From Actinospineispora acaciae DSM 45401 (GTDB lineage Bacteria > Actinomycetota > Actinomycetes > Mycobacteriales > Pseudonocardiaceae): a stretch of DNA of 64,000 bases. Location of the stretch: assembly GCF_000620785.1 (NCBI RefSeq), contig NZ_JIAI01000001.1, positions 1,736,001 to 1,800,000 of the forward strand, in the 5' to 3' direction. The notes under the pieces are model-generated. The model saw only the letters and a list, made by a program, of their open reading frames with translations. It ran no database searches and was not told where the DNA came from. The position numbers and the translations under genes are program-made. Below, in pieces: positions 1 through 8,405 of the stretch (position 1 is its first letter; every line of letters starts with the position of its first letter).

Positions 1-614
1 AGCACCAGCACCGGCGCCGACGGCCAGCGGCGAAGCGGTCCGGCGACCGCCCGCCAGCCGTCCGGGATGTTGTCGGCGGCGCTGGCCAGGGTCACCGGTT
101 CGACGTCCGGCGGAATGGGCAGCAACATGTGGTCGGCGTGGGGAACCCGGAGGCGGTCGGTCATCGTCCCGCCCCAGCCGCCGGTCGCCGCGCCGAGCCC
201 GTACATCGACACGGGCGTGCGCCTGTCGGTGGTGCACGACGCCGTCAGCCCGCGCGAGCACGCCCGGCAGCCGCCGCACGAGACCTGGAACGGAACGACG
301 ACGACGTCACCGCGACGCACCGAGCGGACCTCGCCGCCGACCTCGAGGACCTCGGCCACGCACTCGTGACCGAACGGGAACGGGCCGGTGAAGGGCCTGC
401 GGCCCAGATCGCCGAGCAGGCGCCGGTCAACGATCCCGGCCGCGTGCGCGAGTCGCAGCGGCCGGCCCAGGTCATGGCGGAGGAACGCATCGTCAAGATC
501 ACACCGGGCGACGGCGATGGGCCGAACGATCGCGTCCGTCCCGACCGTCACGCCGATGTCGGGCGCCTCGGCCCAGTCGAGCGTTCCCTTGCGCACGTAC
601 AGGAGGGTTCGCAC
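1..614 (-). CDS. Zinc-dependent alcohol dehydrogenase, truncated by window edge
   Basis: N-terminal 204 residues of a medium-chain zinc alcohol dehydrogenase; the NAD-binding half lies beyond base 1. The GroES-like domain is plain: a catalytic-zinc Cys at 38 (ARCDLD), the GHE motif with His83-Glu84, and the four structural-zinc Cys at 113, 116, 119 and 127. The GTG at 614 gives the usual start, MRTLLYVRKG. Family members oxidise alcohols or aldehydes in the cytoplasm; the substrate cannot be told from this part. It reads in the same direction as the downstream-facing ligase and hydratase genes, 33 bases after the ligase stop, so it may be the third gene of the LysR-controlled acyl-CoA operon. 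Confidence 0.85.
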   Translation of the reverse strand, partial: MRTLLYVRKGTLDWAEAPDIGVTVGTDAIVRPIAVARCDLDDAFLRHDLGRPLRLAHAAGIVDRRLLGDLGRRPFTGPFPFGHECVAEVLEVGGEVRSVRRGDVVVVPFQVSCGGCRACSRGLTASCTTDRRTPVSMYGLGAATGGWGGTMTDRLRVPHADHMLLPIPPDVEPVTLASAADNIPDGWRAVAGPLRRWPSAPVLV

Positions 615-647
615 GACAGCAGTCAAGCAGCTCGCGCCGTCACGGGC

Positions 648-2195
648 TCATGAGCCGTCCCGGGCGCGCAGCTCGGCGCGCCGGACCTTGCCGGTCGCCG
701 AGCGCGGCAGCTCGTCGACGAACTCGACGTGTCGCGGGTAGGCGAACCGGGAGTACCGCTCGCGGGCGAAGCGCTGGATCTCCTCGGCCAGGCTCGCGTC
801 CGGCCGGTGGCCGTCGGCCAGCTCCAGCCACGCCTTGACCGCCTGCCCGCGCACCGGGTCGGGCACGCCCACCACGGCGGCGTCGGCCACCGCCGGGTGC
901 GCCCGCAGCGCCGACTCCACCTCGTACGGCCCCACCCGGTAACCCGACGTCTTGATCACGTCGTCGGTGCGGCCGAGGAACCAGAAGTAGCCGTCGGCGT
1001 CGGTCACGGCCTGGTCGCTGGTCCGGTACCAGTCGCCGCCGAAGTCCCGGCGGGCGTCCTCCGGGCGGTTCCAGTAGCCGAGCGGGAACTGCGGGTTGGA
1101 CCGCGCGCGCAGGCAGATCTCCCCCGGCTCGCCCACCGGGACCGGCCGCCCGTCGGGGTCGAGCAGGGCGACGTCCCAGCCCGGCAGCGGCCGGCCCACC
1201 GAGCCGTCGCGCACCGCGACGTTCGGGAAGTTGCCCAGCAGCGGGTACGACTCGGTCGAACCGTAGTAGTCCAGTGGTGTGCTCCCGAACTGCGCGCGGA
1301 ACCAGGCGATCAGGTCGGTGGTCAGCGGTTCGTTCGAGGAGCACACCGTGCGCAGTGCCTGCGGGTAGCGGGCGCCCGCGTCGGGCACCTCGGCCATGGT
1401 CTTGCGCAGGAACGTCGGGTTGACCAGCGCGGTGGTCACGCGGTTGCGGGACATGGATGCCAGCAGCCCGGCCGGGTCGAACCCGCCCTCGGGCCGGTAC
1501 ACCAGCTGGGTCGCCCCGGCGCGCAGCGGCCCGAGCAGCTTGGCCATCGACCACGCCCAGTCACCGGCCCCGTGGAACACGTCGCCCGGGCGCAGGTCGT
1601 GGCAGTAGCGGAACTCGTTGTGGCCCAGCAGCGTCCGGTGCGCGTGCACGATGCCCTTGGCCGCGCCGGTGGTGCCCGAGGTGTAGAAGATCAGCGCCGG
1701 GTCGTCGGCGGCCGTGTCCACCGTCGCGAACCTCGGCTCCGCCGCCCCGATCGCCGGGTCGTCCACGTCGACCACCCTGCCGTCGAACCCGCCGGCCCGG
1801 TCCAGCCCGGACGGCTCGGCGACCAGCACCGACACCCCCGCATCGGCCAGCCGGTAGCGGATCGGTTCGTCCGCCCACAGCAGCGACATCGTCACCAGGA
1901 TCGCCCCGGTGCGCAGCACGCCCAGGTAGGTCGCGGGGGTGTCCGGGCGCTGCGGCAGCAGCACCGCGACCCGGTCGCCCGGGCGGACCCCCAGCCGCCA
2001 CAGGTGGCTCGCCACCCGCAGCGAGCGGTCGCGCACCTCGCCCCAGCCGACCTCCCGGTGCGCGCCGGTGTGGTCCTCGTAGATCAGCGCGGTCGCCGAG
2101 TCGGAGTGCCGGTCGGCGACGTCGGCGGCCATGTTGTAGCGCGCGGGCACCACCCACCGGTGTTCGGCGCGCATCCGCTCGTACGGATCGCTCAT
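648..2195 (-). CDS. AMP-dependent acyl-CoA ligase (acetyl/benzoate-CoA ligase type)
   Basis: 515-residue member of the ANL adenylate-forming family, which activates a carboxylic acid with ATP and transfers it to coenzyme A. The phosphate-binding loop YTSGTTGAAKG lies at about 171-181, the DYYGSTE motif is mid-protein, the hinge region reads YWNRPED...DWYRTSDQ, and the catalytic C-terminal Lys is in ATGKVRR (about residue 503). The length is normal for medium-chain or aromatic acyl-CoA ligases. The ATG at 2195 overlaps the stop of the enoyl-CoA hydratase gene (ATGA), so the two are translationally coupled. The pairing suggests activation then beta-oxidation-type hydration of an acid; the acid itself is unknown. 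Confidence 0.92.
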   Translation of the reverse strand: MSDPYERMRAEHRWVVPARYNMAADVADRHSDSATALIYEDHTGAHREVGWGEVRDRSLRVASHLWRLGVRPGDRVAVLLPQRPDTPATYLGVLRTGAILVTMSLLWADEPIRYRLADAGVSVLVAEPSGLDRAGGFDGRVVDVDDPAIGAAEPRFATVDTAADDPALIFYTSGTTGAAKGIVHAHRTLLGHNEFRYCHDLRPGDVFHGAGDWAWSMAKLLGPLRAGATQLVYRPEGGFDPAGLLASMSRNRVTTALVNPTFLRKTMAEVPDAGARYPQALRTVCSSNEPLTTDLIAWFRAQFGSTPLDYYGSTESYPLLGNFPNVAVRDGSVGRPLPGWDVALLDPDGRPVPVGEPGEICLRARSNPQFPLGYWNRPEDARRDFGGDWYRTSDQAVTDADGYFWFLGRTDDVIKTSGYRVGPYEVESALRAHPAVADAAVVGVPDPVRGQAVKAWLELADGHRPDASLAEEIQRFARERYSRFAYPRHVEFVDELPRSATGKVRRAELRARDGS

Positions 2196-2959
2196 CGCTC
2201 GCCGCCGGCCAGGAAGCGAACCATCTCCCGCTGCGGTTCGCCGGTGGCGTAGGCGTCGGTGTGGATCCGTTTCGCCGCGGTGATCGCGTCCGCCAGCGCG
2301 GCGTCGTCCAGCTCGCGCAGCCGGCGCTTGGTCAGCGCCACCGCGCCCGGCGGCAGCGCGGCCAGCTCGCGCGCGGTGGCGACCGCCTCGGGCAGCACCT
2401 CGGGCTCGGGCACCAGGCGGGTGAGCAGGCCCAGCCGCTGCGCCTCGGCGCCGTCCACCAGCTCGGCGGTCAGCGCGAACTCGGTGGTCTTGGCCCGGCC
2501 CAGGACGTCCCACATCGCCCAGATTCCGGTGATGCTGGGAATCCCGGAGCGCACCTCGGGCTGCCCCATCCGCACCCCGGCGTGGCCGATGCGCAGGTCG
2601 GTGAGCAGCACGAACTGGAACCCCGATCCCGCCACCACGCCGTTGACCGCGGCGACGGTCGGCTTGTCCAGCGCGCGCACCGCCCGGTACAGCCGGTCGA
2701 AGTCGTCGATCCACGCCTCGGCGGCGGCGTGGTCGGACGGGTCGATCGTCGCGGTCTCGGCCAGGTCCTGCCCGGCGCAGAACGCGCGCCCGGCGCCGGT
2801 GATCACCACCGCGCGGCAGGTCGGGTCGGCGTCCAGGCCGGCGAGGGCGTCGACCAGCCGGTCGCGCATCGCGCCGGTCCACGCGTTGAGCTTGTCCGGT
2901 CGGTTCAGGGTGACGACGGCGACCTCGCCGTCTCGGTCCAGCAGCACGGTGTCTGTCAC
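2192..2959 (-). CDS. Enoyl-CoA hydratase/isomerase family protein
   Basis: 255-residue crotonase-fold protein. The N terminus runs into the typical VAVVTLNRPDKLNAW segment, followed by the AFCAGQDL oxyanion-hole stretch and a GVVAGSGF glycine-rich turn. The family hydrates or isomerises enoyl-CoA thioesters. I chose the GTG at 2959 because a reading frame extended upstream would run through the LysR-operator dyads of the divergent promoter and adds no family-like sequence. First gene of the operon with the acyl-CoA ligase, divergent from the LysR gene, which is the likely regulator. Confidence 0.9.
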   Translation of the reverse strand: MTDTVLLDRDGEVAVVTLNRPDKLNAWTGAMRDRLVDALAGLDADPTCRAVVITGAGRAFCAGQDLAETATIDPSDHAAAEAWIDDFDRLYRAVRALDKPTVAAVNGVVAGSGFQFVLLTDLRIGHAGVRMGQPEVRSGIPSITGIWAMWDVLGRAKTTEFALTAELVDGAEAQRLGLLTRLVPEPEVLPEAVATARELAALPPGAVALTKRRLRELDDAALADAITAAKRIHTDAYATGEPQREMVRFLAGGER

Positions 2960-3019
2960 GGGTTGAATGCAAACACCGGCCCCACTGGCACCGCCAACAC
3001 CAACTGCGACAGGGCGCGA

Positions 3020-3135
3020 TATCAGGTCGATATGGAGGGATATCCACGTTCCTGGCGCGAGGGCGGGCCGGAGGCTCGTCCGAGCGGCGGGATCAGGCGG
3101 TTTGATCGCCGAAGGCGATTCGTGGATATCCCTCC
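3020..3135. promoter_or_regulatory. LysR-type operator dyads in divergent promoter
   Basis: Between the enoyl-CoA hydratase gene and the LysR gene there are two dyads. TATC-AGGTC-GATA at 3020-3032 is a perfect T-N11-A LysR box. A 15-base sequence at 3034-3048 recurs as its exact inverse complement at 3121-3135, with a 72-base spacer. This layout (recognition site plus distal half sites looping across a divergent promoter) is standard for LysR regulators. That the neighbouring LysR protein binds here is inference from position. Confidence 0.65.
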
Positions 3136-3156
3136 AACCAAGAATCATGGTGGCGC

Positions 3157-4104
3157 ATGGAGATCCGGCACCTGCGGTACTTCGTCGTGGTCGCCGAGGA
3201 GCTGCACTTCGGCCGTGCCGCGCAACGCCTGCACATGGCGCAGCCGCCGCTGTCCCAACGCATCCGCGACCTGGAGCGGGAGCTGAGCGTGCGGCTGTTC
3301 GACCGGGGCCGGCGCGGCGTGCGGCTCACCGAGGCGGGCGCGCTGCTGCTCGCGCACGCGCGGCCGGTGTTGGACGGCGTGGAGTCCGCGCGGGAGGCCA
3401 TCCGCCGGATCCGCCCCGGCGCCGAGGGCGTGCTGCGCGCGGGGGTCCCGCCGGACACCGTCCCGGACACCCTGCGCACGCTGGCCGCCGCGTTCGCCCG
3501 CGAGGCCCCGGACGTCCTGCTCGAACTGCACGAGCTGACCACCGAGGAGCAGATCGCCCGGCTGCGCGAGGGCGAGCTGGACGTCGGCGTCATCCGCCAT
3601 CCCGCCGACTCGGTGGGCCTGGCGTCCGGGCCGGTGATGTCCTGCCCGCTGGGCGTCGTGCTACCGGCCGCCCACCCCGCCGCCGAGGCGCCCACCGTCC
3701 GGCTCGCCGACCTGGACGGATCCCCGCTGGTGATCTTCCAGCGGGCGATGGCGCCCCGGCTCTACGACCACATCCTCACCATCTGCCGGGACAACGGCTT
3801 CCTGCCCGGCGCGATCCGGCACGCCCGCAACCCCCAGTTCACCCACGGGCTGCTGCTCGCCGGCCTGGGCGTGCACCTGAACTCCGAGCCGCGCCGCGCG
3901 CTGCCCGACGGCCTGGTCTGGCGGCCGATCGACGAGGACCGCCTGGCCTGGCGCAGCTCGGTGGTCTGGGTGCCCAGCCACGCCTCGGACGTGCTGCGCG
4001 CGTTCGGCGACGCCGCGCTGGCCGGCCTGCGCGCCGGCGGTCACGTCACGGTGGGCTCCGCGCGGCGCGGCCCGATCACGCCGATGCCGCCCAGGTCCAG
4101 GTAG
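3157..4104 (+). CDS. LysR family transcriptional regulator
   Basis: 315 residues. The winged helix-turn-helix occupies about residues 1-60 (MEIRHLRYFVVVAEELHFGRAAQRLHMAQPP... pattern), followed by the periplasmic-binding-protein-like effector domain to about 290. Family members bind a small co-inducer, usually an intermediate of the pathway they control, and activate a divergent operon. The gene is divergent from the ligase/hydratase operon across 197 bases with LysR-type dyads, so these are the probable targets and the gene is probably autoregulated. Its 3' end overlaps the convergent VOC gene by 64 bases. Confidence 0.93.
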   Translation: MEIRHLRYFVVVAEELHFGRAAQRLHMAQPPLSQRIRDLERELSVRLFDRGRRGVRLTEAGALLLAHARPVLDGVESAREAIRRIRPGAEGVLRAGVPPDTVPDTLRTLAAAFAREAPDVLLELHELTTEEQIARLREGELDVGVIRHPADSVGLASGPVMSCPLGVVLPAAHPAAEAPTVRLADLDGSPLVIFQRAMAPRLYDHILTICRDNGFLPGAIRHARNPQFTHGLLLAGLGVHLNSEPRRALPDGLVWRPIDEDRLAWRSSVVWVPSHASDVLRAFGDAALAGLRAGGHVTVGSARRGPITPMPPRSR

Positions 4105-4742
4105 CCGGCGTCAGGCAGCGGCCCCAGCACCAGGTCGGTGGTGCCGATCCGGTACCGGCCGTCGACCTCCGGCACTCCCAGGGCGGTGAAGAACGCCCGC
4201 GCGCCGGCGACGTCCGTGGACTCCACCCACAGCTCCGCCAGCCCTCGGACGCCGTTGGGGTGCGACGGAGCCGGTCCCGCGCCCGGCCAGTCGCGGCCCG
4301 GGTCCTGCCACTGGATGAGGAACGGCCACCACACCAGGTACTGGTTCCCGAACGGCACCGCCAGCCGCCACCGCACCGCGCGCCCGTCGCCGCCCTCCCG
4401 GCGCATCGGGAACGGCCCGGTGACGGCCACCCCGGCCCGGGCCAGCCGCCCGACCGCCGCGTCCAGGTCGGCGGTGGCCAGCGCGTACGCGACGAGACCG
4501 GAACCGCCGCCGGCCAGGAACCGGACCAGCTCACCCCGCCCGGCCCGCCGCGCCTCGGCCGGATCCGCCACCGTGATCAGCTCCAGGTAGCAGCCGTCCA
4601 GCGCGATCAGCGCGTTGCGGGTGCCCTTGCCCGGATGCCGGCCGCCCGCGCCGACCACGAAGCCCAGCTCGTCCCGATAGCGCCGCACCGCGGCGGGCAG
4701 GTCGGGCACGGCGATCACCAGATGGTCAACTGCCGGGTACAC
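4041..4742 (-). CDS. VOC / glyoxalase-like domain protein
   Basis: Two-module vicinal-oxygen-chelate protein of about 233 residues. The opening AVDHLVIAVPDLPAAVRRY and the later CYLELITVADP match the Glyoxalase_3-like family; a second module (LAELWVESTDVAGARAFF) follows at about 165. The enzymatic role is not predictable from sequence. The start is uncertain: GTG at 4742 fits the family opening, while an in-frame ATG at 4766 would add eight residues; neither has a clear ribosome binding site. It is convergent with and overlaps the LysR gene, and divergent from the alpha/beta hydrolase gene. Confidence 0.8.
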   Translation of the reverse strand: MYPAVDHLVIAVPDLPAAVRRYRDELGFVVGAGGRHPGKGTRNALIALDGCYLELITVADPAEARRAGRGELVRFLAGGGSGLVAYALATADLDAAVGRLARAGVAVTGPFPMRREGGDGRAVRWRLAVPFGNQYLVWWPFLIQWQDPGRDWPGAGPAPSHPNGVRGLAELWVESTDVAGARAFFTALGVPEVDGRYRIGTTDLVLGPLPDAGYLDLGGIGVIGPRRAEPTVT

Positions 4743-4824
4743 ACCCGCCAAGGTAACGTCACACATCGCTGCGGTGAACCGGCACAGCGGCCGGCGGACA
4801 GTGAGGTCTTGGAGGGCTCGAGGC

Positions 4825-5619
4825 GTGATCGACTCCACCTACTGCCGGCGCGGCGAGGGCTCGCCGCTGGTGCTGCTGCACAGCCTCGGCGAGCGGTGGC
4901 AGATCTGGCTCCCGGTGATCGACCGGCTGTCGAAGTTCCACGAGGTGATGGCCGTCGACCTGCCCCGCTTCGGCCGCTCCCCCGTCCCGTACACGACCAC
5001 CGAGGACGGCATCCGCGCGTTCGGTGTGCGCTCGCTGCAACGGATCTTCGACCACCTCGGGGTGAGCCGGCCGCACGTGGCCGGCAACGGCCTGGGTGGC
5101 ATGCTCGCCATCGCCGCCGCCACCACCGGGATGGTGTCCTCGGCGACCGCGCTGTCCCCCACCGGCTTCTGGACGCCCGCCCAGCGCTGGTGGGTGGTCA
5201 CACACCTGCGCCTGTTCCGCTGGGCGGCCCGCGCCTGCCTGGCCACCGCTCACCCGCTCGCGCGCTACCGCCTGGTGCGCAACCTGGTCATGTCGCGGCT
5301 GTGCCAGCACCCCAGGCGCGTCGAGCGGGCCGAGGCGCTGGCCAACCTCGCCGCGATCCGGGACACGCCCGCGTTCGACGAGGCCATCGCGAGCACCCGC
5401 CGGTTCAGTTGGCGCAGCGACCAGCAACCGCTCGTGCCCCTCACCGTGGCGTGGGGGCGGCGCGACAAGATGATCTCGGCCCGGCACCAGGCCAACGCCG
5501 CCCGGCTGCTGCCCGAGGCGCACCTGGAGCGGCTCGCCCGGTGCGGGCACCTGGCCATGTACGACGATCCCGAGCTGGTCGCCGACGTCATCCTGCGCAC
5601 CTGCGAACGAGCCGGCTGA
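4825..5619 (+). CDS. Alpha/beta hydrolase fold protein with Ser-to-Gly nucleophile
   Basis: 264-residue alpha/beta hydrolase. The oxyanion segment LVLLHSLGERWQIW, the acid region VAWGRRDKM and the His region CGHLAMYDDP are all present. The nucleophile elbow, normally GxSxGG, reads GNGLGG, so the position of the catalytic Ser is Gly89 (codon GGC at 5089-5091). It therefore either lacks hydrolase activity or uses other chemistry. The GTG at 4825 has a GGAGGG ribosome site eight bases upstream and is preferred over upstream in-frame starts. It is followed by an LLM oxidoreductase 42 bases on, possibly in one transcript. Confidence 0.87.
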   Translation: MIDSTYCRRGEGSPLVLLHSLGERWQIWLPVIDRLSKFHEVMAVDLPRFGRSPVPYTTTEDGIRAFGVRSLQRIFDHLGVSRPHVAGNGLGGMLAIAAATTGMVSSATALSPTGFWTPAQRWWVVTHLRLFRWAARACLATAHPLARYRLVRNLVMSRLCQHPRRVERAEALANLAAIRDTPAFDEAIASTRRFSWRSDQQPLVPLTVAWGRRDKMISARHQANAARLLPEAHLERLARCGHLAMYDDPELVADVILRTCERAG

Positions 5620-5661
5620 CCAGCTTTTGCGCCGGCGCGCGTCGCCCACGATGCTGGGGCG

Positions 5662-6522
5662 ATGGAGATCGGAATCGGCCTGCCCTCGACCATCCCCGGC
5701 ACGAGTGCGCGCCAGATCCTCGACTGGGCGCGCGCGGCCGAGGAGCACGGTTTCTCCTCGTTGGGCGTGATCGACAGGCTGGTGTACGGCAACACCGAGC
5801 CCCTGGTGACGCTGGCCGCCGCGGCGGCGGTCACCACCCGGATCGGGCTGGTGACGTCCGTGCTCATCGTCCCGTCCCGCACCAACGCCGCGCTGCTGGC
5901 CAAGCAGGCCGCGACCGTGAACCACCTGTCCGCAGGCCGGTTGACGCTCGGCATGGCCGTCGGCGGGTACCGGGACGACTACGACGCCTCGGGTGTCCCG
6001 TTCCGGGAACGCGGGAAGCGGTTCGACGCGATGCTCGACGACATGGCCGGCATCTGGGCGGGCGAGCCACGCGGGTTCGCCGGGGCCATCGGCCCGCAAC
6101 CCGGCATCGACAGGTCCAGGATCATCTTCGGCGGCAACAACGATCGGGCGTTCGCCAGGGTCGCGACGCGGGGCGGCGGCTGGATCGCGGGGAGCAGCGG
6201 GGTGGAGGCTTTCGGCCGGGGAGCCGAGCGGGTCCGGCGGGCCTGGACCGACCACGGCCGCACCGGGCGGCCCCGGCTGATGGCGCTTCCGTACTTCTCG
6301 CTCGGCGCCCAGGCTCGGGCGAACGCGGCGGCGTACCTCGGCGACCACTACGCGATCGAAGGCGCCCGGGCGGACGAGGTGGTCCAGAAGACGCTGACCG
6401 ACGCCGAGACGCTGCGCGCCACGGTCACGGCCTACGACCGGGCCGGCTGTGACGAGCTGCTGCTGTTCCCCTGCGGCGCCGACCCCGACCAGGTCCGGTT
6501 GCTGGCCGAAGCGGTCAGGTAG
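5662..6522 (+). CDS. LLM-class (luciferase-like) flavin/F420-dependent oxidoreductase
   Basis: 286 residues with the bacterial-luciferase TIM-barrel pattern: MEIGIGLPS opening, a middle strand TRIGLVTSVLIVPSRTN, then AATVNHLSAGRLTLGMAVGG, and a C-terminal phosphate-binding segment near IFGGNNDRAF. Actinobacterial members use FMN or coenzyme F420 to reduce or oxygenate small molecules; which one applies here cannot be read from the sequence. It lies 42 bases after the alpha/beta hydrolase gene and its end overlaps the convergent IclR gene by eight bases. Confidence 0.9.
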   Translation: MEIGIGLPSTIPGTSARQILDWARAAEEHGFSSLGVIDRLVYGNTEPLVTLAAAAAVTTRIGLVTSVLIVPSRTNAALLAKQAATVNHLSAGRLTLGMAVGGYRDDYDASGVPFRERGKRFDAMLDDMAGIWAGEPRGFAGAIGPQPGIDRSRIIFGGNNDRAFARVATRGGGWIAGSSGVEAFGRGAERVRRAWTDHGRTGRPRLMALPYFSLGAQARANAAAYLGDHYAIEGARADEVVQKTLTDAETLRATVTAYDRAGCDELLLFPCGADPDQVRLLAEAVR

Positions 6523-7306
6523 CCGAGGTGCGCAGGCCCATGGCCCGGGAGGCATCGGCCGAGGCGGTGCGCAGGAGCTCGAGCTGGTGGTCCTGCTCGG
6601 AGTCGGGCAGGTGGGCGGTCAGGCCGCTGACGCTCAGGGCGGCGACGACGGCGCCGGTGTGGTCGCGGACGGGCACGCTCAGCGCGGTGACCCCGAGCTC
6701 GACGTCGTCGCGGCTGGTCGCGTAGCCCTGGGCGCGGATCCGGGCGACCTCCTCGCGCAGCTGCTCGGCGGTCGCCTGGGTCGGCGAGGTGCGGCGCTGC
6801 AGCGGGCCGGCGAGGTAGCCCTCCACCTGCTCGTCGGGCAGGGCGGAGAGCAGCAGGCGCGGCCCGGCGCCCAGGTGCAGCGGCAGCGTGCCGCCGACGC
6901 GCAGCGTGTGCGTGGACGCGTACCGCCCGTCCAGCCGCTCCACGCAGACGGCCTCGTCGCCGCGCAGGACCAGCAGGAAGACGGTCTCCCCGGTGCGCCG
7001 GTACAGCTCCTCCATGGCCGGCAGCGCGCGCTCGCGCACGCCCAGCCGGCGGGCCATCGCGCTGCCGACCCGGAACGCCCCGACGCCCAGCCGGTAGGTG
7101 CCCGGCGACGGCCGCTCCACGAAGTCGCCGGCGGCGAGCGTGGTGAGGATCCGGTGGCAGGTGCTCTTGTTCAGGTCCAGCCGGGCGGCGATGTCGCCGA
7201 GGCTCAGCTCGTCCGGGGCCTCCGCGAGCAGCTCCAGCACCGCCATCGCCTTCACCAGCACGCGGACGGGCTCGGCCGCCGTGCGCACCGGGGTTCCGTT
7301 CACCAC
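6515..7306 (-). CDS. IclR family transcriptional regulator
   Basis: 263 residues: N-terminal winged helix-turn-helix (about 15-75, with LSLGDIAARLDLNKSTCHRIL) and a C-terminal GAF-like effector domain (about 85-250). IclR proteins respond to a pathway metabolite and usually control an adjacent catabolic operon. Start codons GTG at 7306 or 7303 follow the ABC-ATPase stop by four or seven bases, so this is the last gene of the four-gene transporter operon that runs from 10091. By context it should control that operon and the divergent amidase/transketolase run. Confidence 0.93.
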   Translation of the reverse strand: MVNGTPVRTAAEPVRVLVKAMAVLELLAEAPDELSLGDIAARLDLNKSTCHRILTTLAAGDFVERPSPGTYRLGVGAFRVGSAMARRLGVRERALPAMEELYRRTGETVFLLVLRGDEAVCVERLDGRYASTHTLRVGGTLPLHLGAGPRLLLSALPDEQVEGYLAGPLQRRTSPTQATAEQLREEVARIRAQGYATSRDDVELGVTALSVPVRDHTGAVVAALSVSGLTAHLPDSEQDHQLELLRTASADASRAMGLRTSAT

Positions 7307-7310
7307 TTCG

Positions 7311-8405
7311 TCACGCTACCGGCCGCTGCTCGTCGGGGACGAGCACCCCGGCGTCGGTGGCCCAGGTGACCTCGACCCGCTCGCCGACCGCGACGGACGC
7401 GCCGGCGGCGTCGCGCACCTGGCCGGCGCCCCCGCCGTCGAACCTGACCAGCACCCGGCGGAACGCGCCCTGGTAGACGACGTCGGTGACGGTGGCGGAC
7501 AGGACGTTCTCGCCGGCCCGCTCGGAGGCGGCGAGCCGCAAGTGCTCGGGCCGCACGACCAGCGCCACCGGTCCGCCCGGCGCCGGTGCCGGCACCCGCA
7601 GGCCGCACCAGCCGGTGTCCAGCAGCCCGTCGCGGACCCGCCCGGTGAACACGTTGGAGTCGCCGAGGAACGTCGCGACGAACCGGGACGCGGGTGTCTC
7701 GTACAGCTCGGCGGGCGTGCCGGCCTGCTCGATGCGGCCGTCGCGGAACACGGCGATCCGGTCGGACAGGGCCAGCGCCTCGTCCTGGTCGTGGGTGACG
7801 AACACGAACGTGATGCCCAGCTCGCGGTGCAGCCGCGCGATCTCCAGCTGCAGCGACTCGCGCAGCTTCTTGTCCAGCGCGCCCAGCGGCTCGTCGAGCA
7901 GCAGCGCCCTCGGCTCGAACACCACCGCCCTGGCCAGCGCGACCCGCTGCTGCTGGCCGCCGGAGAGCTGCGAGGGCAGCCGCTCGCCGTGCCCGCCCAG
8001 GTGCACCAGCTCCAGCGCGTCGGCGACCCGCCGCGCGATCTCCGCCTTGCCCAGGCCGCGCTGCCGCAGCGGGAACGCGACGTTCTCGGCGGCGCTCAGG
8101 TGCGGGAACAGCGCGTAGTTCTGGAACACCATGCCGAGGTTGCGCCGGTACGCCGGCAGCCGGGCGATGTCCGCGCCGTCCAGGGCGATCCGCCCGGAGC
8201 TGACCGCCTCGAACCCGGCGATCATGTTCAGCGTCGTGGTCTTGCCCGAGCCGCTTGGCCCGAGCAGCGTCATGAACTCCCCGCCCTGGATGTCCAGGTC
8301 GACGCCGTCCACGGCGGGGACGTCCGCGCCGGGGAAGCGCTTGGTGAGGCCTTCCATCACGATCCGGGCTCCGGCATCGGAGGCATCGGAAACGGCGTCA
8401 GGCAT
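7311..8405 (-). CDS. ABC transporter ATP-binding protein, spermidine/putrescine (PotA) type
   Basis: 364 residues. Walker A GPSGSGKT at 49-56, signature LSGGQQQRVALARA and Walker B LLLDEPLGALD are intact, followed by a TOBE-type C-terminal domain (about 270-360) typical of PotA-like importers. It would couple ATP hydrolysis to the two permeases upstream. The ATG at 8405 overlaps the end of the PotC-like gene by eight bases. PotA-type systems in actinobacteria import many solutes besides polyamines, so the name marks the family and not the substrate. Confidence 0.93.
   Translation of the reverse strand: MPDAVSDASDAGARIVMEGLTKRFPGADVPAVDGVDLDIQGGEFMTLLGPSGSGKTTTLNMIAGFEAVSSGRIALDGADIARLPAYRRNLGMVFQNYALFPHLSAAENVAFPLRQRGLGKAEIARRVADALELVHLGGHGERLPSQLSGGQQQRVALARAVVFEPRALLLDEPLGALDKKLRESLQLEIARLHRELGITFVFVTHDQDEALALSDRIAVFRDGRIEQAGTPAELYETPASRFVATFLGDSNVFTGRVRDGLLDTGWCGLRVPAPAPGGPVALVVRPEHLRLAASERAGENVLSATVTDVVYQGAFRRVLVRFDGGGAGQVRDAAGASVAVGERVEVTWATDAGVLVPDEQRPVA

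Noticed and set aside
648..3047. 799-residue minus-strand frame suggesting a hydratase-ligase fusion
   Set aside because: Only the ligase part is protein-like; the upstream part is the hydratase gene read out of frame.
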